Origin: Methanosphaerula palustris E1-9c
GTDB taxonomy: Archaea > Halobacteriota > Methanomicrobia > Methanomicrobiales > Methanospirillaceae
Direction of reading: 5' to 3'
Assembly (NCBI RefSeq): GCF_000021965.1
Contig: NC_011832.1
Coordinates: 1,302,001-1,366,000, forward strand
Length of the DNA stretch: 64,000 nt
Shown: positions 16,329-25,665 of the stretch, in pieces
Layout of the letters: each line of letters begins with the position of its first letter
How positions within the stretch are numbered: the stretch's first letter is position 1
Notes under the pieces: generated by a model
What the model was told of the DNA's origin: nothing
Databases searched by the model: none
The model's input: only the letters and a program-made list of their open reading frames with translations
Position numbers and translations under genes: made by a program

Positions 16329-16670
16329 TCATAAATACTGTTGGTTGTTCATGCAGAATGGTCGCTCATCGAGGTACCAACGGGCGTATTCCTGAAAAAT
16401 TCCAGTGAGTTGCGCGATTTTGACTGCCAGAATATGACAGCAACTGCCGCCACGATAGATGAAGTCGTTGCACGTACAGAAGTCCTCGTCAACAATATAT
16501 CTGTCATTGGTACCGACCACGACCCAGAAGTCCAGGTACTTCTGTACCCTCTCCTCATCCAGAGCCTCCAGGGCCTTGATCCCCCGATTTTTATACTGCT
16601 CAATCACGGCAGCCCGAAGCGGTTCAGTCAGGGCTCCGGCCTCCTCGATATCAGCCCAGAGGTCACTCAT
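16329..16670 (-). CDS. SWIM zinc-finger protein, small
   Basis: 113 residues from the ATG at 16670, which overlaps the stop of the Nif3-like gene (ATGA); the longer upstream frame to 16784 would lie inside that gene. Near the C-terminus CTCNDFIYRGGSCCHILAVK gives the SWIM pattern Cys-x-Cys...Cys-x-His, a zinc-binding module for nucleic acid or protein contacts. The N-terminal 60 residues are helical. Such short SWIM proteins are common in methanogens and haloarchaea without a known role. Its place between a Nif3-like gene and alaS in an apparent operon suggests a housekeeping role only in the broadest sense. Confidence 0.75.
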   Translation of the reverse strand: MSDLWADIEEAGALTEPLRAAVIEQYKNRGIKALEALDEERVQKYLDFWVVVGTNDRYIVDEDFCTCNDFIYRGGSCCHILAVKIAQLTGIFQEYARWYLDERPFCMNNQQYL

Positions 16671-17383
16671 AGCGAGGGAAAGATCGAGAGTTCTGGCTGG
16701 TCGGGTATATAGGTCCAGTTCATCCGTTCTGCCAGCGCCTGCATCCCGGGGGCTTCGAGCGCATAATGTGTGGATTCGATGCACGGCAGCGGTGCCGCTC
16801 TGGCCACAGAATGCTTCATCTCTGAGGAGAGGAACACATCGGCGCCCATCTTCTTTGCCTCAGCGAGCAGGCAGGGATCAAATCCGCCTCCACCGACCAC
16901 GGCGAGCCGTTCGAGTCTGTCCAGAGTTCCATAGATCCTGACCGGTCCGGCGTTCAGGCGATCGACCATCTCGGAGAGGGAGAGCGTCACCGTGCCGACC
17001 AGACCCAGCGACATCGGTTCCGGGTCGGTCAGGGAGAGGAGTGATGCCAGTCCGGTGTTGATTCCATCCGGGGCGTGATCAAAGTTGGTATGCATCACAT
17101 AGATATTCAATTCGGCAGAGAGCACCGCTCTGAGCAGTGATGCGGTAGGACCGTCGACGGTGGTGATCGGATTCCAGAGCGGCGTGTGATGAACGACCAA
17201 CAGATCTGCCCCTGCCTGGACGGTTTCATCGATCACTTTTGGGGTCGCATCCAGGGCACAGCAGATCCTCCCGATCTCTTCCCTGCCTTCGATGATCAGG
17301 CCGATCCGCCCGGCGTCATACGGTTCGGCACCGTCTGGTGGGGCGATCTCTTCGAGTTGACCGATCAGGGCTTCCCGTTGCAT
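16667..17383 (-). CDS. Nif3-like dinuclear metal-centre protein (DUF34)
   Basis: 238 residues, the short form of the Nif3/YbgI/DUF34 family. The metal ligands are visible: VVHHTPLW (two His) near residue 75, THYALEAP (His) near 215, and Glu/Asp residues around NFDHAPDGINTGLASLL. Family members form hexameric rings with a dinuclear metal site. The biochemical role is debated; GTP cyclohydrolase I-like, metal insertion and stress functions have been proposed. It is the first gene of an apparent Nif3-SWIM-alaS operon, divergent from the homocysteine operon across 88 bases. Confidence 0.9.
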   Translation of the reverse strand: MQREALIGQLEEIAPPDGAEPYDAGRIGLIIEGREEIGRICCALDATPKVIDETVQAGADLLVVHHTPLWNPITTVDGPTASLLRAVLSAELNIYVMHTNFDHAPDGINTGLASLLSLTDPEPMSLGLVGTVTLSLSEMVDRLNAGPVRIYGTLDRLERLAVVGGGGFDPCLLAEAKKMGADVFLSSEMKHSVARAAPLPCIESTHYALEAPGMQALAERMNWTYIPDQPELSIFPSL

Positions 17384-17440
17384 ACCTACAATTTGACATC
17401 CAGCTAATTAAAGGATATATTACCTGAGGGAATATCCCCA

Positions 17441-17449
17441 GATATAAAT
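17441..17449 (+). promoter_or_regulatory. TATA box of the homocysteine operon
   Basis: GATATAAAT lies 23-31 bases before the ATG at 17472, so transcription would start only a few bases before the coding sequence and the mRNA is probably leaderless. A second AT-rich box, GGATATATTA (17413-17422), could serve the divergent Nif3-like gene. Confidence 0.55.
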
Positions 17450-17471
17450 ATTCTCAAGGGTAGTACTTTCT

Positions 17472-18980
17472 ATGGAAAAGTCCATTGGCCTGATCAACCA
17501 GCGGATCGCTGACGGCAATGCCACTGTTGTTACAGCAGAGGAGATGCCTGCCCTGGTTGATGAACTCGGTGAAGAAGGGGCCCTTGAAACAGTGGATGTG
17601 GTCACGACCGGAACATTTGGAGCGATGTGCTCGACGGGAGCATTCCTGAACTTCGGTCACGCCGACCCGCCGATCCGAATGGAACGGGTCTGGCTGAACG
17701 ATGTCGAGGCGTATGCCGGCCTCGCTGCGGTGGATGCTTATATCGGCGCCACCCAGCAGTCCACAACGCGTGGGGACCAGTACGGCGGCGCCCATGTGCT
17801 CGAGGACCTGGTATCCGGGAAGCAGATCGACCTCCGGGCCATCTCCCGCGGTACCGATTGCTATCCCCGGCGGACGATCAACACCGAGCTGATCCTTGAG
17901 GATCTGAACCAGGCCACCATGTGTAACCCCCGGAATGCATACCAGCGCTACAATGCCGCAACCAACACCACCGACCGGACCCTCCACACCTACATGGGGA
18001 TGCTCCTCCCGAACAGTGGAAACATCACCTATTCTGGGGCAGGGCTGTTGAACCCGATCACCAACGACCCGAAGTTCCGGGTGATCGGAAGCGGGACGCC
18101 GATCCTGCTCGGTGGCGGTCAGGGGATGATCGTTGGGGAAGGGACGCAGCACTCGTCCGGTGCCGGATTCGGGACCCTGATGGTCACCGGGGACCTCAAG
18201 CAGATGTCACCGGAGTACCTGCGTGCAGCCACCATGCAGGGGTATGGGGTCACGATGTACATCGGGGTAGGGGTGCCGATCCCGGTGGTTGACCTCGAGG
18301 TTGTCCGGTCCACGGCAGTCAGAGACGAGGATATCCTGGTCGATCTGGTCGACTACGGGGTGCCGAGCAGGTCACGTCCGGTTCTACGGCAGGTCAGTTA
18401 TGCCGACCTGAAGAGCGGAACGATCGATCTGAATGGGGAGGAGGTGACCGCCTCGTCGCTCTCGAGCTTCCGGATGGCCAGGCGGGTCGCGGCGGACCTG
18501 AAAGAGCGGATCCTTGCCGGAACGATGTCGATGACCCTGCCGACCCGGCAGATCGATCCGAACAAGCTCGCCCACCCGATGCATGAGACGGTGCATGCCC
18601 CGCGGGTCTGTGATATCATGGACCGGCACCAGGTGAGCATCACCGAGGACGAGGAGATCCGGACGGCGGCAAAGAAACTGTTGAAGGGTGAGACCAACCA
18701 CCTGACGGTGCTGAATCTGGAGGGACGACTGGTCGGGATGGTCACCACCTATGACCTCTCCAAGGCCGTCGCCAACCCGGGGAAGGTCTCGCTGGTCAGG
18801 GAGATCATGACGAGAAAAGTGATCACGACCACACCCGATGAGGTGGTCGACGTTGCAGCCCAGAAACTGGAACAGTATAATATCAGTGCCCTGCCGGTGA
18901 TCGATAAGGCCGGCCGGGTGCTCGGCATGCTGACGGCACTTGACTTAGGAAAACTGTTCGGCAGGAGGTGGACACGATGA
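17472..18980 (+). CDS. Homocysteine biosynthesis protein COG1900 (aspartate-semialdehyde sulfurtransferase), CBS-fused
   Basis: 502 residues. The first 360 are the DUF39/COG1900 domain, the catalytic protein of the methanogen route that makes homocysteine directly from aspartate semialdehyde (MA1821 in Methanosarcina acetivorans). Two conserved cysteines are present, Cys53 in FGAMCSTGAF and Cys130 in RGTDCYPRR, matching positions 54 and 131 of MA1821 as I remember them; they carry the persulfide. Residues 375-500 are a pair of CBS domains (HLTVLNLEGRLVGMVTTYDL and ALPVIDKAGRVLGMLTALDL), likely an adenine-nucleotide or SAM sensor. The stop overlaps the next start (ATGA), so the ferredoxin partner is translationally coupled. 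Confidence 0.93.
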   Translation: MEKSIGLINQRIADGNATVVTAEEMPALVDELGEEGALETVDVVTTGTFGAMCSTGAFLNFGHADPPIRMERVWLNDVEAYAGLAAVDAYIGATQQSTTRGDQYGGAHVLEDLVSGKQIDLRAISRGTDCYPRRTINTELILEDLNQATMCNPRNAYQRYNAATNTTDRTLHTYMGMLLPNSGNITYSGAGLLNPITNDPKFRVIGSGTPILLGGGQGMIVGEGTQHSSGAGFGTLMVTGDLKQMSPEYLRAATMQGYGVTMYIGVGVPIPVVDLEVVRSTAVRDEDILVDLVDYGVPSRSRPVLRQVSYADLKSGTIDLNGEEVTASSLSSFRMARRVAADLKERILAGTMSMTLPTRQIDPNKLAHPMHETVHAPRVCDIMDRHQVSITEDEEIRTAAKKLLKGETNHLTVLNLEGRLVGMVTTYDLSKAVANPGKVSLVREIMTRKVITTTPDEVVDVAAQKLEQYNISALPVIDKAGRVLGMLTALDLGKLFGRRWTR

Positions 18981-19363
18981 AACTGGTGGTGACCTTCTCG
19001 CGGAAGAAGGGGAACGAGCCGATCATTGCAACGGTGGTCAAGGAGACCGGCGTGCTGATCAATGTCGAACGGGCTCGGATCGACTCCTCTGAAGGGGAGG
19101 TGCTGATCGATGTGCCGGAGGAGAGTTGTGCGCTGATCCGGGACCGGATGGAAGCGCTCGGGGCCTCGGCCCGACCGCTGGAGCGGACGATCCTCTTCGA
19201 TGAGCACGAGTGTGTGGACTGCGGGGCCTGTATTGGGATCTGCTCGCAGAACGTCTTTTCCTTCGACCCGGATTGGCGTCTCATCGTGAAGGAGGAACGA
19301 TGTGTGCTCTGCGGAAGGTGCCAGCAGGCCTGCCCGCACCATGCTCTTTCATTGCTGGTATGA
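18977..19363 (+). CDS. NIL-domain polyferredoxin of homocysteine synthesis (MA1822-like)
   Basis: 128 residues from the ATG at 18977, preceded by GGAGGTG and overlapping the upstream stop. Residues 1-75 are an NIL domain (ligand-binding ACT-like fold of methionine regulation). The rest has two 4Fe-4S motifs, CVDCGACIGICSQNVF and CVLCGRCQQACPHHAL. In the characterised Methanosarcina system this protein supports the COG1900 protein, presumably by supplying electrons that release sulfide from the persulfide; the NIL domain may sense methionine or homocysteine. It overlaps the following gene by ATGA. Confidence 0.92.
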   Translation: MKLVVTFSRKKGNEPIIATVVKETGVLINVERARIDSSEGEVLIDVPEESCALIRDRMEALGASARPLERTILFDEHECVDCGACIGICSQNVFSFDPDWRLIVKEERCVLCGRCQQACPHHALSLLV

Positions 19364-20073
19364 TCCGGGCTCATTTTCAGTTTAAGGAGACGATCACCAC
19401 GATCCTGGCCGAGGAGCAGGCCTGGATCGAGGTGGCGAAGGAAGCGATGATCACCGCCCGGCAGGACCTGGAGCGGTACATCGCCAGGGATCCGTTCTTT
19501 CAGATGACGCTTGAGCCGTATACTCCGGATCATGGACCTTCGATCGCGGAACGGATGGCTGGTGCAGCCGGAGGTGCCGGGGTCGGACCGATGGCCGCGG
19601 TCGCCGGCACGATCGCCGCCATTGGGGTGGGTGCGATGGCCCGGGCAGGGGCCGCATTCGGGGTGATCGATAACGGCGGCGACATCGCCCTGATCACCGA
19701 CCGGCCGCTCAGGATCGGGATCTATGCCGGCACGTCACCAATATCCGGAAAGGTCGCGTTTGTTCTCCCGCCGCAGCCGGCGGTCTATGGGGTCTGTACC
19801 TCATCGGCGACGGTCGGGCCGTCCCTCTCGTTCGGGGTCGCCGATGCGGTGACGGTCTTTGCATCCGACCCGTCGGTCGCCGACGCCTGGGCGACGGCGC
19901 TCTGCAACCAGGTTCGGCCTGGGGTGAGCACTGCCTTTGACAGCCTCGCAGGGAGTGGTGTCGACGGGGCTGTGGCAATCCTTGGTGGCGAGGTGCAGCG
20001 CTGGGGCTCGGTTCCGCCGATGGTCAGTGCAACGGTCGACGAGAATCTGATCACTGCCGGCGAACTATATTAA
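19360..20073 (+). CDS. ApbE-like UPF0280 protein (COG2122, MA1715-like)
   Basis: 237 residues from the ATG at 19360, which overlaps the ferredoxin stop. The chain resembles the ApbE fold: AAVAGTIAAIGVGAMARAG, then NGGDIAL, then TSSATVGPSLSFGVADAVTV. COG2122 genes associate with COG1900 and the NIL ferredoxin in methanogens and are reported to support homocysteine synthesis on sulfide, but the reaction is not settled. The lack of a signal peptide separates it from classical ApbE flavin transferases. It is the third gene of a tight three-gene operon. Confidence 0.9.
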   Translation: MIRAHFQFKETITTILAEEQAWIEVAKEAMITARQDLERYIARDPFFQMTLEPYTPDHGPSIAERMAGAAGGAGVGPMAAVAGTIAAIGVGAMARAGAAFGVIDNGGDIALITDRPLRIGIYAGTSPISGKVAFVLPPQPAVYGVCTSSATVGPSLSFGVADAVTVFASDPSVADAWATALCNQVRPGVSTAFDSLAGSGVDGAVAILGGEVQRWGSVPPMVSATVDENLITAGELY

Positions 20074-20220
20074 GTCGACAACCAGGTCATCGATATTTTT
20101 ACCACTCTGGGGTGGTGACGGTGAACCCGGTTTAAATAATATCGGAAGGATTGTCCGGGATGAGTCCGCCGGAAGCAATGATTATTTATTGGCAATAGAC
20201 GTTATCAGTCAACATACCCC
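20074..20220 (+). promoter_or_regulatory. Terminator of the homocysteine operon and promoter of the REC-PAS gene
   Basis: A hairpin ACCAC-TCTGGG-GTGGT at about 20102-20117 follows a short T-run after the operon. GTTTAAATAATAT at about 20130-20143 is a TATA-like element about 80 bases before the next start codon. Confidence 0.4.
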
Positions 20221-23200
20221 ATGTCGCAGCTGTATCACATTCTCTATGTCGATGACGAGCCCGCCCTGCTCGATATAACCAGGATATTTCTGGAGAACGG
20301 AGGGGTTTTTTCTGTCGACTGCGCCATGTCCGGAAGTGAAGCTCTCTCCCGGATCGCTGCCGGGAATTACGATGCAGTAGTCTCGGATTACCAGATGCCG
20401 GGGATGGACGGGATCACGCTCTTGAAGAAGGTGCGTGAAACCGATAAAACCCTCCCGTTCATCCTTTTTACCGGCAAGGGCAGGGAAGAGGTGGTGATCG
20501 AGGCCATCAACAGCGGTGTGGATTTTTACCTCCAGAAAGGGGGTGAACCGAAGTCACAGTATGCCGAACTTTCCCATAAGATCTGTACCGCGATAGCACG
20601 GCACACCTATGAGAATGCACTGAAAGAGAGCGAAGAGCAGTACCGGAACCTGGTTGAGACCACAGGAACCGGTTATGTTATCGTTGATAAAGACGGACGG
20701 GTCACGACGGCAAATGATGAATATCTCCGGTTGACCGGCCGGTCAAGCTTTGCTGAAATCGAAGGAAGGCCGGTTACCGACTGGACTGCCCCCTATGACC
20801 TTGAGAGGAATGCACGGGAAATTGAGCATATCTTCGGGACAGGACAGGTACGGGGTCTTGAGATCGATTACCAGAGACCGGACGGGACCTTTCAACCAGT
20901 AGAGATCAACGCCTCGGTAGTTCAGTCGGGTTCGGGGCAGATCGTTCTGACCCTGTGCCGGGATATTGCAGAACGCAAACGGACTGAACGGGAACTGGAA
21001 AAGAAAAGTGAGGAGTTGAATGCCTCCTACGATCAGCTGACCGCTTCCCATGCACTGCTCCGACAGACCATCGACGAATTAAGCAGGAGCGAAGAGGCCC
21101 TGAAGTCGAGCGAGGAACGGGTCCGGCAGAAACTCGAAAGGCTCCTCTCCCCCACGGCAGAAAGTGGGAACCTGGACCTCGAAGAGATCATCGATACGCA
21201 GGAGATCCAGTCGATGATGGATGACTTCTATGCTATCACGCATATCGGTATTGGGATTATTGATCGCAGGGGAAAGGTCCTGATCGGGACCGGGTGGCAG
21301 ACTATCTGTACACACTTTCACCGGTCAAATCCGGAAACCTGTGAAAATTGTCTTGAAAGCGATATCTATCTCACGGAAGGGGTAGCACCAGGGACGATCC
21401 GGAGATACAAATGCAAAAATAATATGTGGGATCTTGTCACCCCGATCATCGTCGGTGGAAACCACGTGGGCAATCTCTTTCTTGGCCAGTTCCTGTATGA
21501 TGATGAATCCCCTGATATTAAGCTCTTCCGTGCACAGGCAGTACGGTATGGATTTGATGAAGATGCCTACCTTGCCGCTCTCGATCTGGTTCCCCGGTGG
21601 AACAGGAAGACCGTCGACACGGTCATGGCATTTTATGCCAGGTTCGCCCGGATGATCTCCACGCTCAGTTTCAGCAACATCGCGCTGGCCCGGACAGTGA
21701 GCGAGCGGGACAGACTGCTTTATTCCCTGCAGGAGAGCGAGCGGAAGTACCGCAACCTGTACCGGTTTGCGCAGGTAGGATTGTTCGAGACAAGCCTCAA
21801 AGACGGTACAGTTGTTGCATGCAACGAGGTGTATGCCACCCTTGCAGGGTATTTATCGGTTGAAGATGCAATCGGAAAGGACATTGTCCACCTGTATGAG
21901 AATCCCGACGACCGCAAAGAGGTGATCCGTCTTCTCCGTGAGCAGGGATCTATCGACGATCATATCGTTCAGTTCAAAAACCATCTGACCGGGCGTCCGT
22001 TCTGGGCGCAGTTCTCCGCCCGGATCAACCGGGAAAAGGATGAAGCGGAAGGCACCATCGTCGACATCACTGAACAGAAAAGGATTGAATCGGAGCTGGA
22101 ACGAAAGAACCAGGAACTGATGGAATCCTATGAACACCTGACCGTGTCAGAGGAGGAACTTAAAAGCCAGTTCGACGCCCTTGTTGATACTGAACGGACG
22201 CTCCGGATAAACGAAGAACGGTTGCTGATGGCGCAGGATATCAGTCACTCAGGCAGCTGGGAATATCACGTCGTGACCGATATAATCTGGGGGTCAGCTG
22301 AAGGGCTCCGCCTCTTTGGTTTCCCCCCGATAGCCGGCGATTTCCCCCTCGATGAGATCGAAGGATGCATTCCGGAGCGTGAACGGGTCCATCAGGCCCT
22401 CGTAGACCTGATCGATGCAGGGAGAGAGTATAATCTTGAATACGCCATCAACCCCGCAGACGGTTCCCCCCAAAGGTTCATTCATTCGATCGCCCGGCTC
22501 GAAAAGGATGCGCAGGGCAGGCCGCATCGGGTGATGGGTGTATTACAGGATATCACCGAACGCAAGCAGACCGAGCTCAAACTGAGAGATGCGCTCATCG
22601 AATCAGAGCGCTTTCGCGAGGCGCTGGATCATGTTTCCGCCTATATCTACATGAAGGACCTGCAGTCCCGATACGTGTATGCCAACCGGCCAACGCTGGA
22701 ACTGTTTGGTTGTTCTGCCGGGGAACTGGCGGGGTGCGACGATACTTGCTATTTCCCGCCCGACACCGTCAAGCATCTGCAGGAAGTAGATTCCCACGTC
22801 TTCGCGGGTGAACCTGTGTCTGAAGAGATTGAGGTTGCCGATACCGGGTCCGGCCGGTGCGTCGTCTATTGGGAAGTCAAGACTCCTATCTTTGTGGACA
22901 CCGAGCATACAATGGTTTCAGGTTTGCTGGGCATTTCAACAGACATCACCGAACGGAAGCGAGCCGAGGAGGCGTTTCGGGAGAGTGAAGAGCGGTTCAG
23001 GGCGATCTTCAACGCTTCGTTTCAGTTCATCGGATTGATGAAGACGGATGGCACCCTGATAGAAGCAAATCAGTCAGCATTGGACTTTACCGGGATAACA
23101 TCCGATCAGATAATCAATAAACCGCTCTGGGAGTCTCACTGGTGGCAGGGAGATGAAGAGCAGGTACGTCACCTGAAGGATGCAATTGCCCGGGCTGCGG

Positions 23201-24018
23201 CAGGGCAGTTTGTGCGGTACGAGGTGGAATTACAGGGAGCCGGGGAGACCCGGGGGCTCTTTGACTTCTCGATCAAGCCGGTTTTTGCCCCGAATGGCAC
23301 TGTTGTGCTGCTCGTCGCCGAAGGACGCGACATCTCTTCCCGCAAACAGGCGGAAGATGCTCTCGTGAAGGTGAACCGGAAACTGAACATTCTCAACGAT
23401 CTGACAAGGAAGGATCTGACGAGTCGAATCTTTGTCATGAAGAGTTTTCTTGAACTTGCAGAACATTCTGCAGTCGGGCAGACTGGTGTTCTTCAGTACC
23501 TGCAAAAAATTGAACCGGTCATGCAGTCGATCAACGAGATAACGGAATTTACCAGGGATTACCAGAATATGGGGGAAACCCCCCCGACCTGGCAGAATGT
23601 CAAGCTGACGATGCTGTATGGGATCTCCCACATCTTCCTTGGTGATATAAGCCACAGCCTCGAAACTGAGAACCTTGAGATCTTTGCTGATCCCCTGCTT
23701 GAAAAAGCGTTCCAGGGCCTCTTCGAAAACACGATCGAACATGGGGGTCAGGTAGGCCATATCCGGGTCTGGTATAAGGAAACCAACAGAGGAGCGGTCA
23801 TCTTCTTTGAAAACGATGGAGCCGGTATTCCGGAGGACCAAAAAGAGCGGATCTTTTTACGCGGTGAAGGAACACGTTCGCCGGTCCGGGGACTCTTCTT
23901 TGTCCGGGAGATCCTCGACCTCACCGGCATCACGATACAGGAGACAGGGGATCCGGTTGGAGGGGTTCGGTTTGAGATCACCGTGCCACAAGGGGCGTAC
24001 CGGCTTGCCGGTATTTAA
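20221..24018 (+). CDS. REC-PAS-PocR multi-domain sensor, degenerate histidine kinase
   Basis: 1265 residues, cytoplasmic. Order: receiver domain (1-120; DD at 11-12, phospho-Asp56 in VVSDYQMPGMDG, FILFTGKG, FYLQKGG), PAS (about 140-255), coiled coil, PocR ligand-binding domain (about 325-500; THIGIGIIDRRGKVLIGTG and NPETCENCLESD), then four PAS domains to about 1045, a HisKA-like segment (1055-1115) and an HATPase (1130-1262). The HATPase keeps an N-box (FENTIEHG) and G1 (NDGAGIP), but G2 reads GLFFVRE. The phospho-acceptor position is Lys1064 (LTRKDLTSR), where the related kinase at 39220 has His. It may therefore act as a sensor scaffold or accept phosphate on Asp56. PocR domains bind small hydrocarbon-like ligands or corrinoid-pathway cues in some proteins. 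It has no neighbouring regulator gene. Confidence 0.88.
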   Translation: MSQLYHILYVDDEPALLDITRIFLENGGVFSVDCAMSGSEALSRIAAGNYDAVVSDYQMPGMDGITLLKKVRETDKTLPFILFTGKGREEVVIEAINSGVDFYLQKGGEPKSQYAELSHKICTAIARHTYENALKESEEQYRNLVETTGTGYVIVDKDGRVTTANDEYLRLTGRSSFAEIEGRPVTDWTAPYDLERNAREIEHIFGTGQVRGLEIDYQRPDGTFQPVEINASVVQSGSGQIVLTLCRDIAERKRTERELEKKSEELNASYDQLTASHALLRQTIDELSRSEEALKSSEERVRQKLERLLSPTAESGNLDLEEIIDTQEIQSMMDDFYAITHIGIGIIDRRGKVLIGTGWQTICTHFHRSNPETCENCLESDIYLTEGVAPGTIRRYKCKNNMWDLVTPIIVGGNHVGNLFLGQFLYDDESPDIKLFRAQAVRYGFDEDAYLAALDLVPRWNRKTVDTVMAFYARFARMISTLSFSNIALARTVSERDRLLYSLQESERKYRNLYRFAQVGLFETSLKDGTVVACNEVYATLAGYLSVEDAIGKDIVHLYENPDDRKEVIRLLREQGSIDDHIVQFKNHLTGRPFWAQFSARINREKDEAEGTIVDITEQKRIESELERKNQELMESYEHLTVSEEELKSQFDALVDTERTLRINEERLLMAQDISHSGSWEYHVVTDIIWGSAEGLRLFGFPPIAGDFPLDEIEGCIPERERVHQALVDLIDAGREYNLEYAINPADGSPQRFIHSIARLEKDAQGRPHRVMGVLQDITERKQTELKLRDALIESERFREALDHVSAYIYMKDLQSRYVYANRPTLELFGCSAGELAGCDDTCYFPPDTVKHLQEVDSHVFAGEPVSEEIEVADTGSGRCVVYWEVKTPIFVDTEHTMVSGLLGISTDITERKRAEEAFRESEERFRAIFNASFQFIGLMKTDGTLIEANQSALDFTGITSDQIINKPLWESHWWQGDEEQVRHLKDAIARAAAGQFVRYEVELQGAGETRGLFDFSIKPVFAPNGTVVLLVAEGRDISSRKQAEDALVKVNRKLNILNDLTRKDLTSRIFVMKSFLELAEHSAVGQTGVLQYLQKIEPVMQSINEITEFTRDYQNMGETPPTWQNVKLTMLYGISHIFLGDISHSLETENLEIFADPLLEKAFQGLFENTIEHGGQVGHIRVWYKETNRGAVIFFENDGAGIPEDQKERIFLRGEGTRSPVRGLFFVREILDLTGITIQETGDPVGGVRFEITVPQGAYRLAGI

Positions 24019-24091
24019 TAACTGTTCGTCAGTCTCAAAATGGGAACTGGAATGATATGGACCTGGCAAAGAGATGGGGAGGCTGATGGGA

Positions 24092-24547
24092 TCAGATCAG
24101 ATCTTCCGCGTAGGCCCTTGCTCTGGTGTAGGCGTGGGGCCCCTCGAAGGTCTCAAGGAGGGCCTCCCCGTCGCTGACCGCCATCAGCGGCCCCCTCTGG
24201 TGCACGGTGAAGACCAGTTCATAGAGATCGATCTCCTCGACCAGCACCCCCTCACCCAGGGCAGAGGCCGGCTGCAGGATCAACCGTTCCTGGATCAATT
24301 CTTCAGGGATCTGTCGGAAGTAGTAGTAGAAGGTCTGATAGGCGTTCAGGTGATCTGATACGAGCAACTCGTCCCGCATCGCAGGGTCCAGGTCTTCAAG
24401 GGCCTCTGCAATACAGACCACGTCATCCTCGCAGTCTGCGAATATATCGTCAGCCGTCATCTCAAGCAGGGTCTCGTGGTCCACCATCTTTTCTTCTTCC
24501 GGTTGATCTTCATCCGTGTCTGGTTCGTTTGGGTTCATCAGCACCAT
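24092..24547 (-). CDS. Conserved-looking acidic hypothetical protein
   Basis: 151 residues, strongly acidic, particularly in the first 60 (NEPDTDEDQPEEEK ... DCEDDVVCIAEALEDLD). The central part (LNAYQTFYYYFRQIPEELIQERLILQP) and the C-terminal alpha/beta part look like a compact folded domain. No signal, membrane segment or metal motif is visible. I do not recognise the family. It is convergent with the sensor gene and divergent from the asparagine synthetase-like gene, so context gives no hint. Start choice among the two nearby Met codons is uncertain. Confidence 0.65.
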   Translation of the reverse strand: MVLMNPNEPDTDEDQPEEEKMVDHETLLEMTADDIFADCEDDVVCIAEALEDLDPAMRDELLVSDHLNAYQTFYYYFRQIPEELIQERLILQPASALGEGVLVEEIDLYELVFTVHQRGPLMAVSDGEALLETFEGPHAYTRARAYAEDLI

Positions 24548-24660
24548 CCATTCACACCTGGTAGTGGTAAGGATTAACTCTTCCTCCTGATCTGTATCCG
24601 CCTGGTTCTGGATTGTCCCCTTTTATCAGGTTGGATGTTCCACGTACCTCTGGGATTTGG

Positions 24661-25665
24661 ATGACAGCAATCGATGTGAAGGGCTGGGTTGAAAAGGATG
24701 GTAACCGCCTCTCGATCAATGAGATAGAGGAACTGATCCGCACTGGCCCGGAACAGTTCTCAGAGTGCGGCGGAGAGTTTTTGGTTCGCTGGGACGACTG
24801 CGCCGCACGGGATCACTGGGGGATCATGCCGGGGGAGATCGATGCCGGGACGGTCACCTGCAAGGGGAATATCATGTGCAGGGTCGACCCCCCTGCCGAC
24901 GCTTCTTCCCTGGAAGAGGCGATCGTCACCGCCGTCCGTCTCCGGAGCGATGAAGGAGTGACGGCCCTCTCCGGTGGCGTCGACTCGACCCTGGTTGCGG
25001 CCATCGCAGAGCGGCCGTGCGTCGCGGTTGGGGTCGAGGATTCGCATGACCTTGTCCGGGCCAGGCATGCAGCCGAGGCTCTGCACCTCTCCTGTGATTA
25101 TGTTACGATCAAACCGGATGCGGTTGAAGAAGCGCTGGCAGCGGTGATCCCGGTGATCCCTGCCCGCGATCCGGTGAACATCTCGATCGCGGCCACGATG
25201 TACTTTGTCGCCTCCTATGCCCGGGAGAACGGGTATACCCGGATCCTGGCCGGGCAGGGGGCCGACGAACTCTTCGGCGGGTACTCCCGGTACCTGGTGA
25301 GCACCGACCTTGCGGCCACTTTCGCCGAGGATTTTAAGGGACTTGCCCTGCAGGGAGCCCGGGACCAGGCCGTTGCAGGCCTCTTCGGCGCCTACCTCTC
25401 GATGCCGTACCTGGATGTCCGGGTTGTGCGCGCTGCCGAGGCGATCAGTCCCTCTGACCGGGTCTCCGGCGGGATCCGGAAAAAACCGCTCAGAGAGGTT
25501 GCAGCACGGTATATTCCGGCAGAGATCGCAGATTACGATAAGAAGGCGATGCAGTATGGAACCGGGGTCTGGAAGGTGATCCAGCACCTCGCCCGTCACA
25601 ATGGTTATAACAAGTCGGTACAAGGGTACTTAAATCACGTGGGGAGACTACACGATGGTGCTTGA
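24661..25665 (+). CDS. Asparagine synthetase-like protein without glutaminase domain
   Basis: 334 residues from the ATG at 24661 (a TTG at 24613 opens the same frame). The PP-loop SGGVDSTLVAAIA binds ATP, and GQGADELFGGYSRYL is the second synthetase signature; EKFLPxxxxDKK-type features appear as PAEIADYDKKAMQYG. The usual N-terminal class II glutamine amidotransferase domain with catalytic Cys2 is absent: the first 95 residues are a different, shorter domain. It could use free ammonia or act on another substrate. It overlaps gatC by 11 bases and thus heads the gatCAB operon, which suggests a link to amide transfer or asparagine supply. Confidence 0.85.
   Translation: MTAIDVKGWVEKDGNRLSINEIEELIRTGPEQFSECGGEFLVRWDDCAARDHWGIMPGEIDAGTVTCKGNIMCRVDPPADASSLEEAIVTAVRLRSDEGVTALSGGVDSTLVAAIAERPCVAVGVEDSHDLVRARHAAEALHLSCDYVTIKPDAVEEALAAVIPVIPARDPVNISIAATMYFVASYARENGYTRILAGQGADELFGGYSRYLVSTDLAATFAEDFKGLALQGARDQAVAGLFGAYLSMPYLDVRVVRAAEAISPSDRVSGGIRKKPLREVAARYIPAEIADYDKKAMQYGTGVWKVIQHLARHNGYNKSVQGYLNHVGRLHDGA

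Noticed and set aside
24760-25623. 287-codon minus-strand ORF opposite the asparagine synthetase-like gene
   Set aside because: Composition shadow; the plus strand has the PP-loop motifs and overlaps gatC.
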